Origin: Lineus longissimus
Lineage: Eukaryota; Nemertea; Pilidiophora; Heteronemertea; Lineidae
Reading direction: 5' to 3'
Length of the DNA stretch: 60,000 bases
Assembly: GCF_910592395.1 (NCBI RefSeq)
Contig: NC_088309.1
Coordinates: forward strand, 27,904,599 to 27,964,598
In this document: one piece after another, positions 37,485 to 50,439 of the stretch
How positions within the stretch are numbered: position 1 is the stretch's first letter
How the letters are laid out: each line of letters starts with the position of its first letter
Translations under genes and position numbers: made by a program
Notes under the pieces: generated by a model
The model's database searches: none
What the model was told of the DNA's origin: nothing
Seen by the model: only the letters and a program-made list of their open reading frames with translations

Positions 37485-38622
37485 CCGGAAAGATTTTTTT
37501 TCTTTTTTTCTTCATTATTTTGTTAACTTATCATTCAAATACATGTTCAATAGTTTCATTATCATTAGTATATCTTTGATGAAAACCCCTGAACCCGATC
37601 TTTACACAATGAAGTACACACTGACTCTACATATAGGTCGTTCAAGCACTTTCGCAGAAGGTTCGAATCGCCTGCTGCTGCTGGAGTGACATACGTCCTC
37701 GATGCTACATTGGGGCCAAAACCTTTTTTGTTGCAACGATTTAAAAAACTTTTTAACGTTAAAACGGCCAAACAGACTTTAATAAAGGAACATCTTGGGC
37801 GTGATATAGGTCCACGGAGTTGTGGGACCGTGACTTTTCCAAATACATGCAGAACGAATGGCAAGTCATCAGAGTGCAGTATAGATCTCACCAAAATGGA
37901 ACATATCTGTTGGCCTATCTAAGACTTGCAAGTCATTCCGAAAAGCATCTCACAACACTTGCGAAAATCATTCATTGTTGCTGTATGAGAAGGCGCAGTG
38001 AGGCGAATGGCCAGGCTCCGCCATCTGTGAATTGGCGGCCGAACTGGAATTCAAAGAGAAGCAACCCCGAACTGCAGAACAAATACGCCATATTGCTGAC
38101 ATCACTGGCGCAAAAGACTATTTCTTTTGACCCCGTTGACCTCGATTTTAAAAACTTTTAAAAACGGCCATTCAAATGTTAAATCAAATGCAAACATAAC
38201 ATTTTATATCACTAAGGTATATGAATACGATATATTGAGAACAATTTGTACAACTATCGAACTATACGAATACTCGGATCTATTTCGGACAATCACTCTG
38301 CCCCCTGCGCGACCTAGTCACAGTTGCTGCGCGTTTTCAATACATCGCATAATATAAGAGGCGAAAGAAATCTCCACCTTGACATGAACGACTTGGCGGT
38401 TCAGCGCTTGGAGTGTTTGACTGTGGCTCGGCTGGTCACGGGTTCGACTCCCGGCATATCTACCGAAAAGATTTTTTTTCTTTTTTTCTTCATTATTTTG
38501 TTAACTTATCATTCAAATACATGTTCAATAGTTTCATTATCATTAGTATATCTTTGATGAAAACCCCTGAACCCGATCTTTACACAATGAAGTACACACT
38601 GACTCTACATATACCCGGTAGG
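37485..38622. repeat. Two-unit segment duplicated in tandem (partner 39449-40586)
   Basis: The marker series ctaccggaaag, T6 in place of T7 after ccaaaacc, aaatacgcc, then a 6-bp acccgg insertion before taggtcg, occurs here and again exactly 1964 bp downstream. The unit of amplification was therefore a dimer. Confidence 0.85.
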
Positions 38623-41600
38623 TCGTTCAAGCACTTTCGCAGAAGGTTCGAATCGCCTGCTGCTGCTGGAGTGACATACGTCCTCGATGCTACATTGGGG
38701 CCAAAACCTTTTTTTGTTGCAACGATTTAAAAAACTTTTTAACGTTAAAACGGCCAAACAGACTTTAATAAAGGAACATCTTGGGCGTGATATAGGTCCA
38801 CGGAGTTGTGGGACCGTGACTTTTCCAAATACATGCAGAACGAATGGCAAGTCATCAGAGTGCAGTATAGATCTCACCAAAATGGAACATATCTGTTGGC
38901 CTATCTAAGACTTGCAAGTCATTCCGAAAAGCATCTCACAACACTTGCGAAAATCATTCATTGTTGCTGTATGAGAAGGCGCAGTGAGGCGAATGGCCAG
39001 GCTCCGCCATCTGTGAATTGGCGGCCGAACTGGAATTCAAAGAGAAGCAACCCCGAACTGCAGAACAAATCCGCCATATTGCTGACATCACTGGCGCAAA
39101 AGACTATTTCTTTTGACCCCGTTGACCTCGATTTTAAAAACTTTTAAAAACGGCCATTCAAATGTTAAATCAAATGCAAACATAACATTTTATATCACTA
39201 AGGTATATGAATACGATATATTGAGAACAATTTGTACAACTATCGAACTATACGAATACTCGGATCTATTTCGGACAATCACTCTGCCCCCTGCGCGACC
39301 TAGTCACAGTTGCTGCGCGTTTTCAATACATCGCATAATATAAGAGGCGAAAGAAATCTCCATCTTGACATGAACGACTTGGCGGTTCAGCGCTTGGAGT
39401 GTTTGACTGTGGCTCGGCTGGTCACGGGTTCGACTCCCGGCATATCTACCGGAAAGATTTTTTTTCTTTTTTTCTTCATTATTTTGTTAACTTATCATTC
39501 AAATACATGTTCAATAGTTTCATTATCATTAGTATATCTTTGATGAAAACCCCTGAACCCGATCTTTACACAATGAAGTACACACTGACTCTACATATAG
39601 GTCGTTCAAGCACTTTCGCAGAAGGTTCGAATCGCCTGCTGCTGCTGGAGTGACATACGTCCTCGATGCTACATTGGGGCCAAAACCTTTTTTGTTGCAA
39701 CGATTTAAAAAACTTTTTAACGTTAAAACGGCCAAACAGACTTTAATAAAGGAACATCTTGGGCGTGATATAGGTCCACGGAGTTGTGGGACCGTGACTT
39801 TTCCAAATACATGCAGAACGAATGGCAAGTCATCAGAGTGCAGTATAGATCTCACCAAAATGGAACATATCTGTTGGCCTATCTAAGACTTGCAAGTCAT
39901 TCCGAAAAGCATCTCACAACACTTGCGAAAATCATTCATTGTTGCTGTATGAGAAGGCGCAGTGAGGCGAATGGCCAGGCTCCGCCATCTGTGAATTGGC
40001 GGCCGAACTGGAATTCAAAGAGAAGCAACCCCGAACTGCAGAACAAATACGCCATATTGCTGACATCACTGGCGCAAAAGACTATTTCTTTTGACCCCGT
40101 TGACCTCGATTTTAAAAACTTTTAAAAACGGCCATTCAAATGTTAAATCAAATGCAAACATAACATTTTATATCACTAAGGTATATGAATACGATATATT
40201 GAGAACAATTTGTACAACTATCGAACTATACGAATACTCGGATCTATTTCGGACAATCACTCTGCCCCCTGCGCGACCTAGTCACAGTTGCTGCGCGTTT
40301 TCAATACATCGCATAATATAAGAGGCGAAAGAAATCTCCACCTTGACATGAACGACTTGGCGGTTCAGCGCTTGGAGTGTTTGACTGTGGCTCGGCTGGT
40401 CACGGGTTCGACTCCCGGCATATCTACCGAAAAGATTTTTTTTCTTTTTTTCTTCATTATTTTGTTAACTTATCATTCAAATACATGTTCAATAGTTTCA
40501 TTATCATTAGTATATCTTTGATGAAAACCCCTGAACCCGATCTTTACACAATGAAGTACACACTGACTCTACATATACCCGGTAGGTCGTTCAAGCACTT
40601 TCGCAGAAGGTTCGAATCGCCTGCTGCTGCTGGAGTGACATACGTCCTCGATGCTACATTGGGGCCAAAACCTTTTTTTGTTGCAACGATTTAAAAAACT
40701 TTTTAACGTTAAAACGGCCAAACAGACTTTAATAAAGGAACATCTTGGGCGTGATATAGGTCCACGGAGTTGTGGGACCGTGACTTTTCCAAATACATGC
40801 AGAACGAATGGCAAGTCATCAGAGTGCAGTATAGATCTCACCAAAATGGAACATATCTGTTGGCCTATCTAAGACTTGCAAGTCATTCCGAAAAGCATCT
40901 CACAACACTTGCGAAAATCATTCATTGTTGCTGTATGAGAAGGCGCAGTGAGGCGAATGGCCAGGCTCCGCCATCTGTGAATTGGCGGCCGAACTGGAAT
41001 TCAAAGAGAAGCAACCCCGAACTGCAGAACAAATCCGCCATATTGCTGACATCACTGGCGCAAAAGACTATTTCTTTTGACCCCGTTGACCTCGATTTTA
41101 AAAACTTTTAAAAACGGCCATTCAAATGTTAAATCAAATGCAAACATAACATTTTATATCACTAAGGTATATGAATACGATATATTGAGAACAATTTGTA
41201 CAACTATCGAACTATACGAATACTCGGATCTATTTCGGACAATCACTCTGCCCCCTGCGCGACCTAGTCACAGTTGCTGCGCGTTTTCAATACATCGCAT
41301 AATATAAGAGGCGAAAGAAATCTCCACCTTGACATGAACGACTTGGCGGTTCAGCGCTTGGAGTGTTTGACTGTGGCTCGGCTGGTCACGGGTTCGACTC
41401 CCGGCATATCTACCGAAAAGATTTTTTTTCTTTTTTTCTTCATTATTTTGTTAACTTATCATTCAAATACATGTTCAATAGTTTCATTATCATTAGTATA
41501 TCTTTGATGAAAACCCCTGAACCCGATCTTTACACAATGAAGTACACACTGACTCTACATATAGGTCGTTCAAGCACTTTCGCAGAAGGTTCGAATCGCC

Positions 41601-44600
41601 TGCTGCTGCTGGAGTGACATACGTCCTCGATGCTACATTGGGGCCAAAACCTTTTTTTGTTGCAACGATTTAAAAAACTTTTTAACGTTAAAACGGCCAA
41701 ACAGACTTTAATAAAGGAACATCTTGGGCGTGATATAGGTCCACGGAGTTGTGGGACCGTGACTTTTCCAAATACATGCAGAACGAATGGCAAGTCATCA
41801 GAGTGCAGTATAGATCTCACCAAAATGGAACATATCTGTTGGCCTATCTAAGACTTGCAAGTCATTCCGAAAAGCATCTCACAACACTTGCGAAAATCAT
41901 TCATTGTTGCTGTATGAGAAGGCGCAGTGAGGCGAATGGCCAGGCTCCGCCATCTGTGAATTGGCGGCCGAACTGGAATTCAAAGAGAAGCAACCCCGAA
42001 CTGCAGAACAAATCCGCCATATTGCTGACATCACTGGCGCAAAAGACTATTTCTTTTGACCCCGTTGACCTCGATTTTAAAAACTTTTAAAAACGGCCAT
42101 TCAAATGTTAAATCAAATGCAAACATAACATTTTATATCACTAAGGTATATGAAAACGATATATTGAGAACAATTTGTACAACTATCGAACTATACGAAT
42201 ACTCGGATCTATTTCGGACAATCACTCTGCCCCCTGCGCGACCTAGTCACAGTTGCTGCGCGTTTTCAATACATCGCATAATATAAGAGGCGAAAGAAAT
42301 CTCCACCTTGACATGAACGACTTGGCGGTTCAGCGCTTCGAGTGTTTGACTGTGGCTCGGCTGGTCACGGGTTCGACTCCCGGCATATCTGCCGAAAAGA
42401 TTTTTTTTCTTTTTTTCTTCATTATTTTGTTAACTTATCATTCAAATACATGTACATGTTCAATAGTTTCATTATCATTAGTATATCTTTGATGAAAACC
42501 CCTGAACCCGATCTTTACACACTGAAGTACACACTGACTCTACATATAGGTCGTTCAAGCACTTTCGCAGAAGGTTCGAATCGCCTGCTGCTGCTGGAGT
42601 GACATACGTCCTCGATGCTACATTGGGGCCGAAAACTTTTTCTGTTGCAACGATTTAAAAAACTTTTTAACGTTAAAACGGCCAAACAGACTTTAATAAA
42701 GGAACATCTTTGGCGTGATATAGGTCCACGGAGTTGTGGGACCGTGACTTTTCCAAATACATGCAGAACGAATGGCAAGTCATCAGAGTGCAGTATAGAT
42801 CTCACCAAAATGGAACATATCTGTTGGCCTATCTAAGACTTGCAAGTCATTCCAAAAGCATCTCACAACACTTGCGAAAATCATTCATTGTTGCTGTATG
42901 AGAAGGCGCAGTGAGGCGAATGGCCAGGCTCCGCCATCTGTGAATTGGCGGCCGAACTGGAATTCAAAGAGAAGCAACCCCGAACTGCAGAACAAATACG
43001 CCAAATTGCTGACATCACTGGCGCAAAAGACTATTTCTTTTGACCCCGTTGACCTCGATTTTAAAAACTTTTAAAAACGGCCATTCAAATGTTAAATCAA
43101 ATGCAAACATAACATTTTATATCACTAAGGTATATGAATACGATATATTGAGAACAATTTGTACAACTATCGAACTATACGAATACTCGGATCTATTTCG
43201 GACAATCACTCTGCCCCCTGCGCGACCTAGTCACAGTTGCTGCGCGTTTTCAATACATCGCATAATATAAGAGGCGAAAGAAATCTCCATCTTGACATGA
43301 ACGACTTGGCGGTTCAGCGCTTGGAGTGTTTGACTGTGGCTCGGCTGGTCACGGGTTCGACTCCCGGCATATCTACCGAAAAGATTTTTTTTCTTTTTTT
43401 CTTCATTATTTTGTTAACTTATCATTCAAATACATGTTCAATAGTTTCATTATCATTTGTATATCTTTGATGAAAACCCCTGAACCCGATCTTTACACAA
43501 TGAAGTACACACTGACTCTACATATAGGTCGTTCAAGCACTTTCGCAGAAGGTTCGAATCGCCTGCTGCTGCTGGAGTGACATACGTCCTCGATGCTACA
43601 TTGGGGCCAAAACCTTTTTTTGTTGCAACGATTTAAAAAACTTTTTAACGTTAAAACGGCCAAACAGACTTTAATAAAGGAACATCTTGGGCGTGATATA
43701 GGTCCACGGAGTTGTGGGACCGTGACTTTTCCAAATACATGCAGAACGAATGGCAAGTCATCAGAGTGCAGTATAGATCTCACCAAAATGGAACATATCT
43801 GTTGGCCTATCTAAGACTTGCAAGTCATTCCGAAAAGCATCTCACAACACTTGCGAAAATCATTCATTGTTGCTGTATGAGAAGGCGCAGTGAGGCGAAT
43901 GGCCAGGCTCCGCCATCTGTGAATTGGCGGCCGAACTGGAATTCAAAGAGAAGCAACCCCGAACTGCAGAACAAATCCGCCATATTGCTGACATCACTGG
44001 CGCAAAAGACTATTTCTTTTGACCCCGTTGACCTCGATTTTAAAAACTTTTAAAAACGGCCATTCAAATGTTAAATCAAATGCAAACATAACATTTTATA
44101 TCACTAAGGTATATGAATACGATATATTGAGAACAATTTGTACAACTATCGAACTATACGAATACTCGGATCTATTTCGGACAATCACTCTGCCCCCTGC
44201 GCGACCTAGTCACAGTTGCTGCGCGTTTTCAATACATCGCATAATATAAGAGGCGAAAGAAATCTCCACCTTGACATGAACGACTTGGCGGTTCAGCGCT
44301 TGGAGTGTTTGACTGTGGCTCGGCTGGTCACGGGTTCGACTCCCGGCATATCTACCGAAAAGATTTTTTTTCTTTTTTTCTTCATTATTTTGTTAACTTA
44401 TCATTCAAATACATGTTCAATAGTTTCATTATCATTAGTATATCTTTGATGAAAACCCCTGAACCCGATCTTTACACAATGAAGTACACACTGACTCTAC
44501 ATATAGGTCGTTCAAGCACTTTCGCAGAAGGTTCGAATCGCCTGCTGCTGCTGGAGTGACATACGTCCTCGATGCTACATTGGGGCCAAAACCTTTTTTT

Positions 44601-47600
44601 GTTGCAACGATTTAAAAAACTTTTTAACGTTAAAACGGCCAAACAGACTTTAATAAAGGAACATCTTGGGCGTGATATAGGTCCACGGAGTTGTGGGACC
44701 GTGACTTTTCCAAATACATGCAGAACGAATGGCAAGTCATCAGAGTGCAGTATAGATCTCACCAAAATGGAACATATCTGTTGGCCTATCTAAGACTTGC
44801 AAGTCATTCCGAAAAGCATCTCACAACACTTGCGAAAATCATTCATTGTTGCTGTATGAGAAGGCGCAGTGAGGCGAATGGCCAGGCTCCGCCATCTGTG
44901 AATTGGCGGCCGAACTGGAATTCAAAGAGAAGCAACCCCGAACTGCAGAACAAATCCGCCATATTGCTGACATCACTGGCGCAAAAGACTATTTCTTTTG
45001 ACCCCGTTGACCTCGATTTTAAAAACTTTTAAAAACGGCCATTCAAATGTTAAATCAAATGCAAACATAACATTTTATATCACTAAGGTATATGAATACG
45101 ATATATTGAGAACAATTTGTACAACTATCGAACTATACGAATACTCGGATCTATTTCGGACAATCACTCTGCCCCCTGCGCGACCTAGTCACAGTTGCTG
45201 CGCGTTTTCAATACATCGCATAATATAAGAGGCGAAAGAAATCTCCACCTTGACATGAACGACTTGGCGGTTCAGCGCTTGGAGTGTTTGACTGTGGCTC
45301 GGCTGGTCACGGGTTCGACTCCCGGCATATCTACCGAAAAGATTTTTTTTCTTTTTTTCTTCATTATTTTGTTAACTTATCATTCAAATACATGTTCAAT
45401 AGTTTCATTATCATTAGTATATCTTTGATGAAAACCCCTGAACCCGATCTTTACACAATGAAGTACACACTGACTCTACATATAGGTCGTTCAAGCACTT
45501 TCGCAGAAGGTTCGAATCGCCTGCTGCTGCTGGAGTGACATACGTCCTCGATGCTACATTGGGGCCAAAACCTTTTTTTGTTGCAACGATTTAAAAAACT
45601 TTTTAACGTTAAAACGGCCAGACAGACTTTAATAAAGGAACATCTTGGGCGTGATATAGGTCCACGGAGTTGTGGGACCGTGACTTTTCCAAATACATGC
45701 AGAACGAATGGCAAGTCATCAGAGTGCAGTATAGATCTCACCAAAATGGAACATATCTGTTGGCCTATCTAAGACTTGCAAGTCATTCCGAAAAGCATCT
45801 CACAACACTTGCGAAAATCATTCATTGTTGCTGTATGAGAAGGCGCAGTGAGGCGAATGGCCAGGCTCCGCCATCTGTGAATTGGCGGCCGAACTGGAAT
45901 TCAAAGAGAAGCAACCCCGAACTGCAGAACAAATCCGCCATATTGCTGACATCACTGGCGCAAAAGACTATTTCTTTTGACCCCGTTGACCTCGATTTTA
46001 AAAACTTTTAAAAACGGCCATTCAAATGTTAAATCAAATGCAAACATAACATTTTATATCACTAAGGTATATGAAAACGATATATTGAGAACAATTTGTA
46101 CAACTATCGAACTATACGAATACTCGGATCTATTTCGGACAATCACTCTGCCCCCTGCGCGACCTAGTCACAGTTGCTGCGCGTTTTCAATACATCGCAT
46201 AATATAAGAGGCGAAAGAAATCTCCACCTTGACATGAACTTCTTGGCGGTTCAGCGCTTGGAGTGTTTGACTGTGGCTCGGCTGGTCACGGGTTCGACTC
46301 CCGGCATATCTACCGAAAAGATTTTTTTTCTTTTTTTCTTCATTATTTTGTTAACTTATCATTCAAATACATGTTCAATAGTTTCATTATCATTAGCATA
46401 TCTTTGATGAAAACCCCTGAACCCGATCTTTACACAATGAAGTACACACTGACTCTACATATAGGTCGTTCAAGCACTTTCGCAGAAGGTTCGAATCGCC
46501 TGCTGCTGCTGGAGTGACATACGTCCTCGATGCTACATTGGGGCCAAAACCTTTTTTTGTTGCAACGATTTAAAAAACTTTTTAACGTTAAAACGGCCAA
46601 ACAGACTTTAATAAAGGAACATCTTGGGCGTGATATAGGTCCACGGAGTTGTGGGACCGTGACTTTTCCAAATACATGCAGAACGAATGGCAAGTCATCA
46701 GAGTGCAGTATAGATCTCACCAAAATGGAACATATCTGTTGGCCTATCTAAGACTTGCAAGTCATTCCGAAAAGCATCTCACAACACTTGCGAAAATCAT
46801 TCATTGTTGCTGTATGAGAAGGCGCAGTGAGGCGAATGGCCAGGCTCCGCCATCTGTGAATTGGCGGCCGAACTGGAATTCAAAGAGAAGCAACCCCGAA
46901 CTGCAGAACAAATCCGCCATATTGCTGACATCACTGGCGCAAAAGACTATTTCTTTTGACCCCGTTGACCTCGATTTTAAAAACTTTTAAAAACGGCCAT
47001 TCAAATGTTAAATCAAATGCAAACATAACATTTTATATCACTAAGGTATATGAATACGATATATTGAGAACAATTTGTACAACTATCGAACTATACGAAT
47101 ACTCGGATCTATTTCGGACAATCACTCTGCCCCCTGCGCGACCTAGTCACAGTTGCTGCGCGTTTTCAATACATCGCATAATATAAGAGGCGAAAGAAAT
47201 CTCCACCTTGACATGAACGACTTGGCGGTTCAGCGCTTGGAGTGTTTGACTGTGGCTCGGCTGGTCACGGGTTCGACTCCCGGCATATCTGCCGAAAAGA
47301 TTTTTTTTCTTTTTTTCTTCATTATTTTGTTAACTTATCATTCAAATACATGTTCAATAGTTTCATTATCATTAGTATATCTTTGATGAAAACCCCTGAA
47401 CCCGATCTTTACACAATGAAGTACACACTGACTCTACATATAGGTCGTTCAAGCACTTTCGCAGAAGGTTCGAATCGCCTGCTGCTGCTGGAGTGACATA
47501 CGTCCTCGATGCTACATTGGGGCCAAAACCTTTTTTGTTGCAACGATTTAAAAAACTTTTTAACGTTAAAACGGCCAAACAGACTTTAATAAAGGAACAT

Positions 47601-50154
47601 CTTGGGCGTGATATAGGTCCACGGAGTTGTGGGACCGTGACTTTTCCAAATACATGCAGAACGAATGGCAAGTCATCAGAGTGCAGTATAGATCTCACCA
47701 AAATGGAACATATCTGTTGGCCTATCTAAGACTTGCAAGTCATTCCGAAAAGCATCTCACAACACTTGCGAAAATCATTCATTGTTGCTGTATGAGAAGG
47801 CGCAGTGAGGCGAATGGCCAGGCTCCGCCATCTGTGAATTGGCGGCCGAACTGGAATTCAAAGAGAAGCAACCCCGAACTGCAGAACAAATCCGCCATAT
47901 TGCTGACATCACTGGCGCAAAAGACTATTTCTTTTGACCCCGTTGACCTCGATTTTAAAAACTTTTAAAAACGGCCATTCAAATGTTAAATCAAATGCAA
48001 ACATAACATTTTATATCACTAAGGTATATGAATACGATATATTGAGAACAATTTGTACAACTATCGAACTATACGAATACTCGGATCTATTTCGGACAAT
48101 CACTCTGCCCCCTGCGCGACCTAGTCACAGTTGCTGCGCGTTTTCAATACATCGCATAATATAAGAGGCGAAAGAAATCTCCACCTTGACATGAACGACT
48201 TGGCGGTTCAGCGCTTGGAGTGTTTGACTGTGGCTCGGCTGGTCACGGGTTCGACTCCCGGCATATCTACCGAAAAGATTTTTTTTCTTTTTTTCTTCAT
48301 TATTTTGTTAACTTATCATTCAAATACATGTTCAATAGTTTCATTATCATTAGTATATCTTTGATGAAAACCCCTGAACCCGATCTTTACACAATGAAGT
48401 ACACACTGACTCTACATATAGGTCGTTCAAGCACTTTCGCAGAAGGTTCGAATCGCCTGCTGCTGCTGGAGTGACATACGTCCTCGATGCTACATTGGGG
48501 CCAAAACCTTTTTTTGTTGCAACGATTTAAAAAACTTTTTAACGTTAAAACGGCCAGACAGACTTTAATAAAGGAACATCTTGGGCGTGATATAGGTCCA
48601 CGGAGTTGTGGGACCGTGACTTTTCCAAATACATGCAGAACGAATGGCAAGTCATCAGAGTGCAGTATAGATCTCACCAAAATGGAACATATCTGTTGGC
48701 CTATCTAAGACTTGCAAGTCATTCCGAAAAGCATCTCACAACACTTGCGAAAATCATTCATTGTTGCTGTATGAGAAGGCGCAGTGAGGCGAATGGCCAG
48801 GCTCCGCCATCTGTGAATTGGCGGCCGAACTGGAATTCAAAGAGAAGCAACCCCGAACTGCAGAACAAATCCGCCATATTGCTGACATCACTGGCGCAAA
48901 AGACTATTTCTTTTGACCCCGTTGACCTCGATTTTAAAAACTTTTAAAAACGGCCATTCAAATGTTAAATCAAATGCAAACATAACATTTTATATCACTA
49001 AGGTATATGAATACGATATATTGAGAACAATTTGTACAACTATCGAACTATACGAATACTCGGATCTATTTCGGACAATCACTCTGCCCCCTGCGCGACC
49101 TAGTCACAGTTGCTGCGCGTTTTCAATACATCGCATAATATAAGAGGCGAAAGAAATCTCCACCTTGACATGAACGACTTGGCGGTTCAGCGCTTGGAGT
49201 GTTTGACTGTGGCTCGTCTGGTCACGGGTTCGACTCCCGGCATATCTACCGAAAAGATTTTTTTTCTTTTTTTCTTCATTATTTTGTTAACTTATCATTC
49301 AAATACATGTTCAATAGTTTCATTATCATTTGTATATCTTTGATGAAAACCCCTGAACCCGATCTTTACACAATGAAGTACACACTGACTCTACATATAG
49401 GTCGTTCAAGCACTTTCGCAGAAGGTTCGAATCGCCTGCTGCTGCTGGAGTGACATACGTCCTCGATGCTACATTGGGGCCAAAACCTTTTTTTGTTGCA
49501 ACGATTTAAAAAACTTTTTAACGTTAAAACGGCCAAACAGACTTTAATAAAGGAACATCTTGGGCGTGATATAGGTCCACGGAGTTGTGGGACCGTGACT
49601 TTTCCAAATACATGCAGAACGAATGGCAAGTCATCAGAGTGCAGTATAGATCTCACCAAAATGGAACATATCTGTTGGCCTATCTAAGACTTGCAAGTCA
49701 TTCCGAAAAGCATCTCACAACACTTGCGAAAATCATTCATTGTTGCTGTATGAGAAGGCGCAGTGAGGCGAATGGCCAGGCTCCGCCATCTGTGAATTGG
49801 CGGCCGAACTGGAATTCAAAGAGAAGCAACCCCGAACTGCAGAACAAATCCGCCATATTGCTGACATCACTGGCGCAAAAGACTATTTCTTTTGACCCCG
49901 TTGACCTCGATTTTAAAAACTTTTAAAAACGGCCATTCAAATGTTAAATCAAATGCAAACATAACATTTTATATCACTAAGGTATATGAATACGATATAT
50001 TGAGAACAATTTGTACAACTATCGAACTATACGAATACTCGGATCTATTTCGGACAATCACTCTGCCCCCTGCGCGACCTAGTCACAGTTGCTGCGCGTT
50101 TTCAATACATCGCATAATATAAGAGGCGAAAGAAATCTCCACTTTGACATGAAC

Positions 50155-50245
50155 GACTTGGCGGTTCAGCGCTTGGAGTGTTTGACTGTGGCTCGGCTGG
50201 TCACGGGTTCGACTCCCGGCATATCTGCCGAAAAGATTTTTTTCT
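50155..50245 (+). ncRNA. Last copy of the tRNA-like module
   Basis: The A and B boxes are unchanged. The following T-run is shortened to T7-C-T7, and the rest of the unit beyond about 50280 decays quickly. It marks the right edge of the array. Confidence 0.4.
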
Positions 50246-50279
50246 TTTTTTCTTCATTATTTTGTTAACTTATCATTCA

Positions 50280-50439
50280 AAGACATGTTCAATAGTTTCA
50301 TTATTATCATTATATCTTGATGAAAACCCCTGAACCCGATCTTTACAAACTGAAGTACACACTGACTCTTCATATAGGTCGTTCAAGACCTTCGTAGAAA
50401 GTTTGAATCGCCTCCTGGAATGACATACGTTCTCGATGC
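50280..50439. repeat. Degenerate right edge of the 979-bp array
   Basis: From about 50280 the copy accumulates substitutions and small deletions: attattatcattatatc, tcaagaccttcgtagaaagt, and loss of part of the ctgctgctg run. Similarity ends near gttctcgatgcc (50439). Beyond this the DNA is single-copy. Confidence 0.85.

Larger units (their letters stand above)
22683..50439. repeat. Tandem array of a ~979-bp unit, about 28 copies
   Basis: The landmark atgctacattgggg recurs at 23018, 23992, 24971, 25950, 26929, 27908, 28887, 29867, 30846, 31825, 32803, 33781, 34766, 35744, 36723, 37702, 38687, 39666, 40651, 41630, 42615, 43593, 44572, 45551, 46530, 47509, 48487 and 49466. Spacing is 974-985 bp, mostly 979. 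Copies are head to tail and almost identical, differing by scattered single bases and 1-6 bp indels. Each unit holds a CCGCCA/TGGCGG hairpin, a TATA-like site, a tRNA-like A/B-box segment with a T-run, and AT-rich spacers. The 60-113-residue frames recurring in every unit on both strands overlap one another, match nothing I know, and shift with indels, so I do not call them genes. The array is either a satellite with a tRNA-derived module or a tandem small-RNA gene cluster. Confidence 0.97.

Noticed and set aside
23018-50122. Recurring 73-113-residue open frames in every 979-bp unit on both strands
   Set aside because: Five or more overlapping frames per unit, no recognisable domains, and lengths that change with 1-bp indels between units. 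They recur only because the DNA recurs.
22683-50439. CRISPR array or ribosomal RNA repeat
   Set aside because: The repeats are 979 bp with no variable spacers and no rRNA-like sequence, and the genome is animal nuclear.
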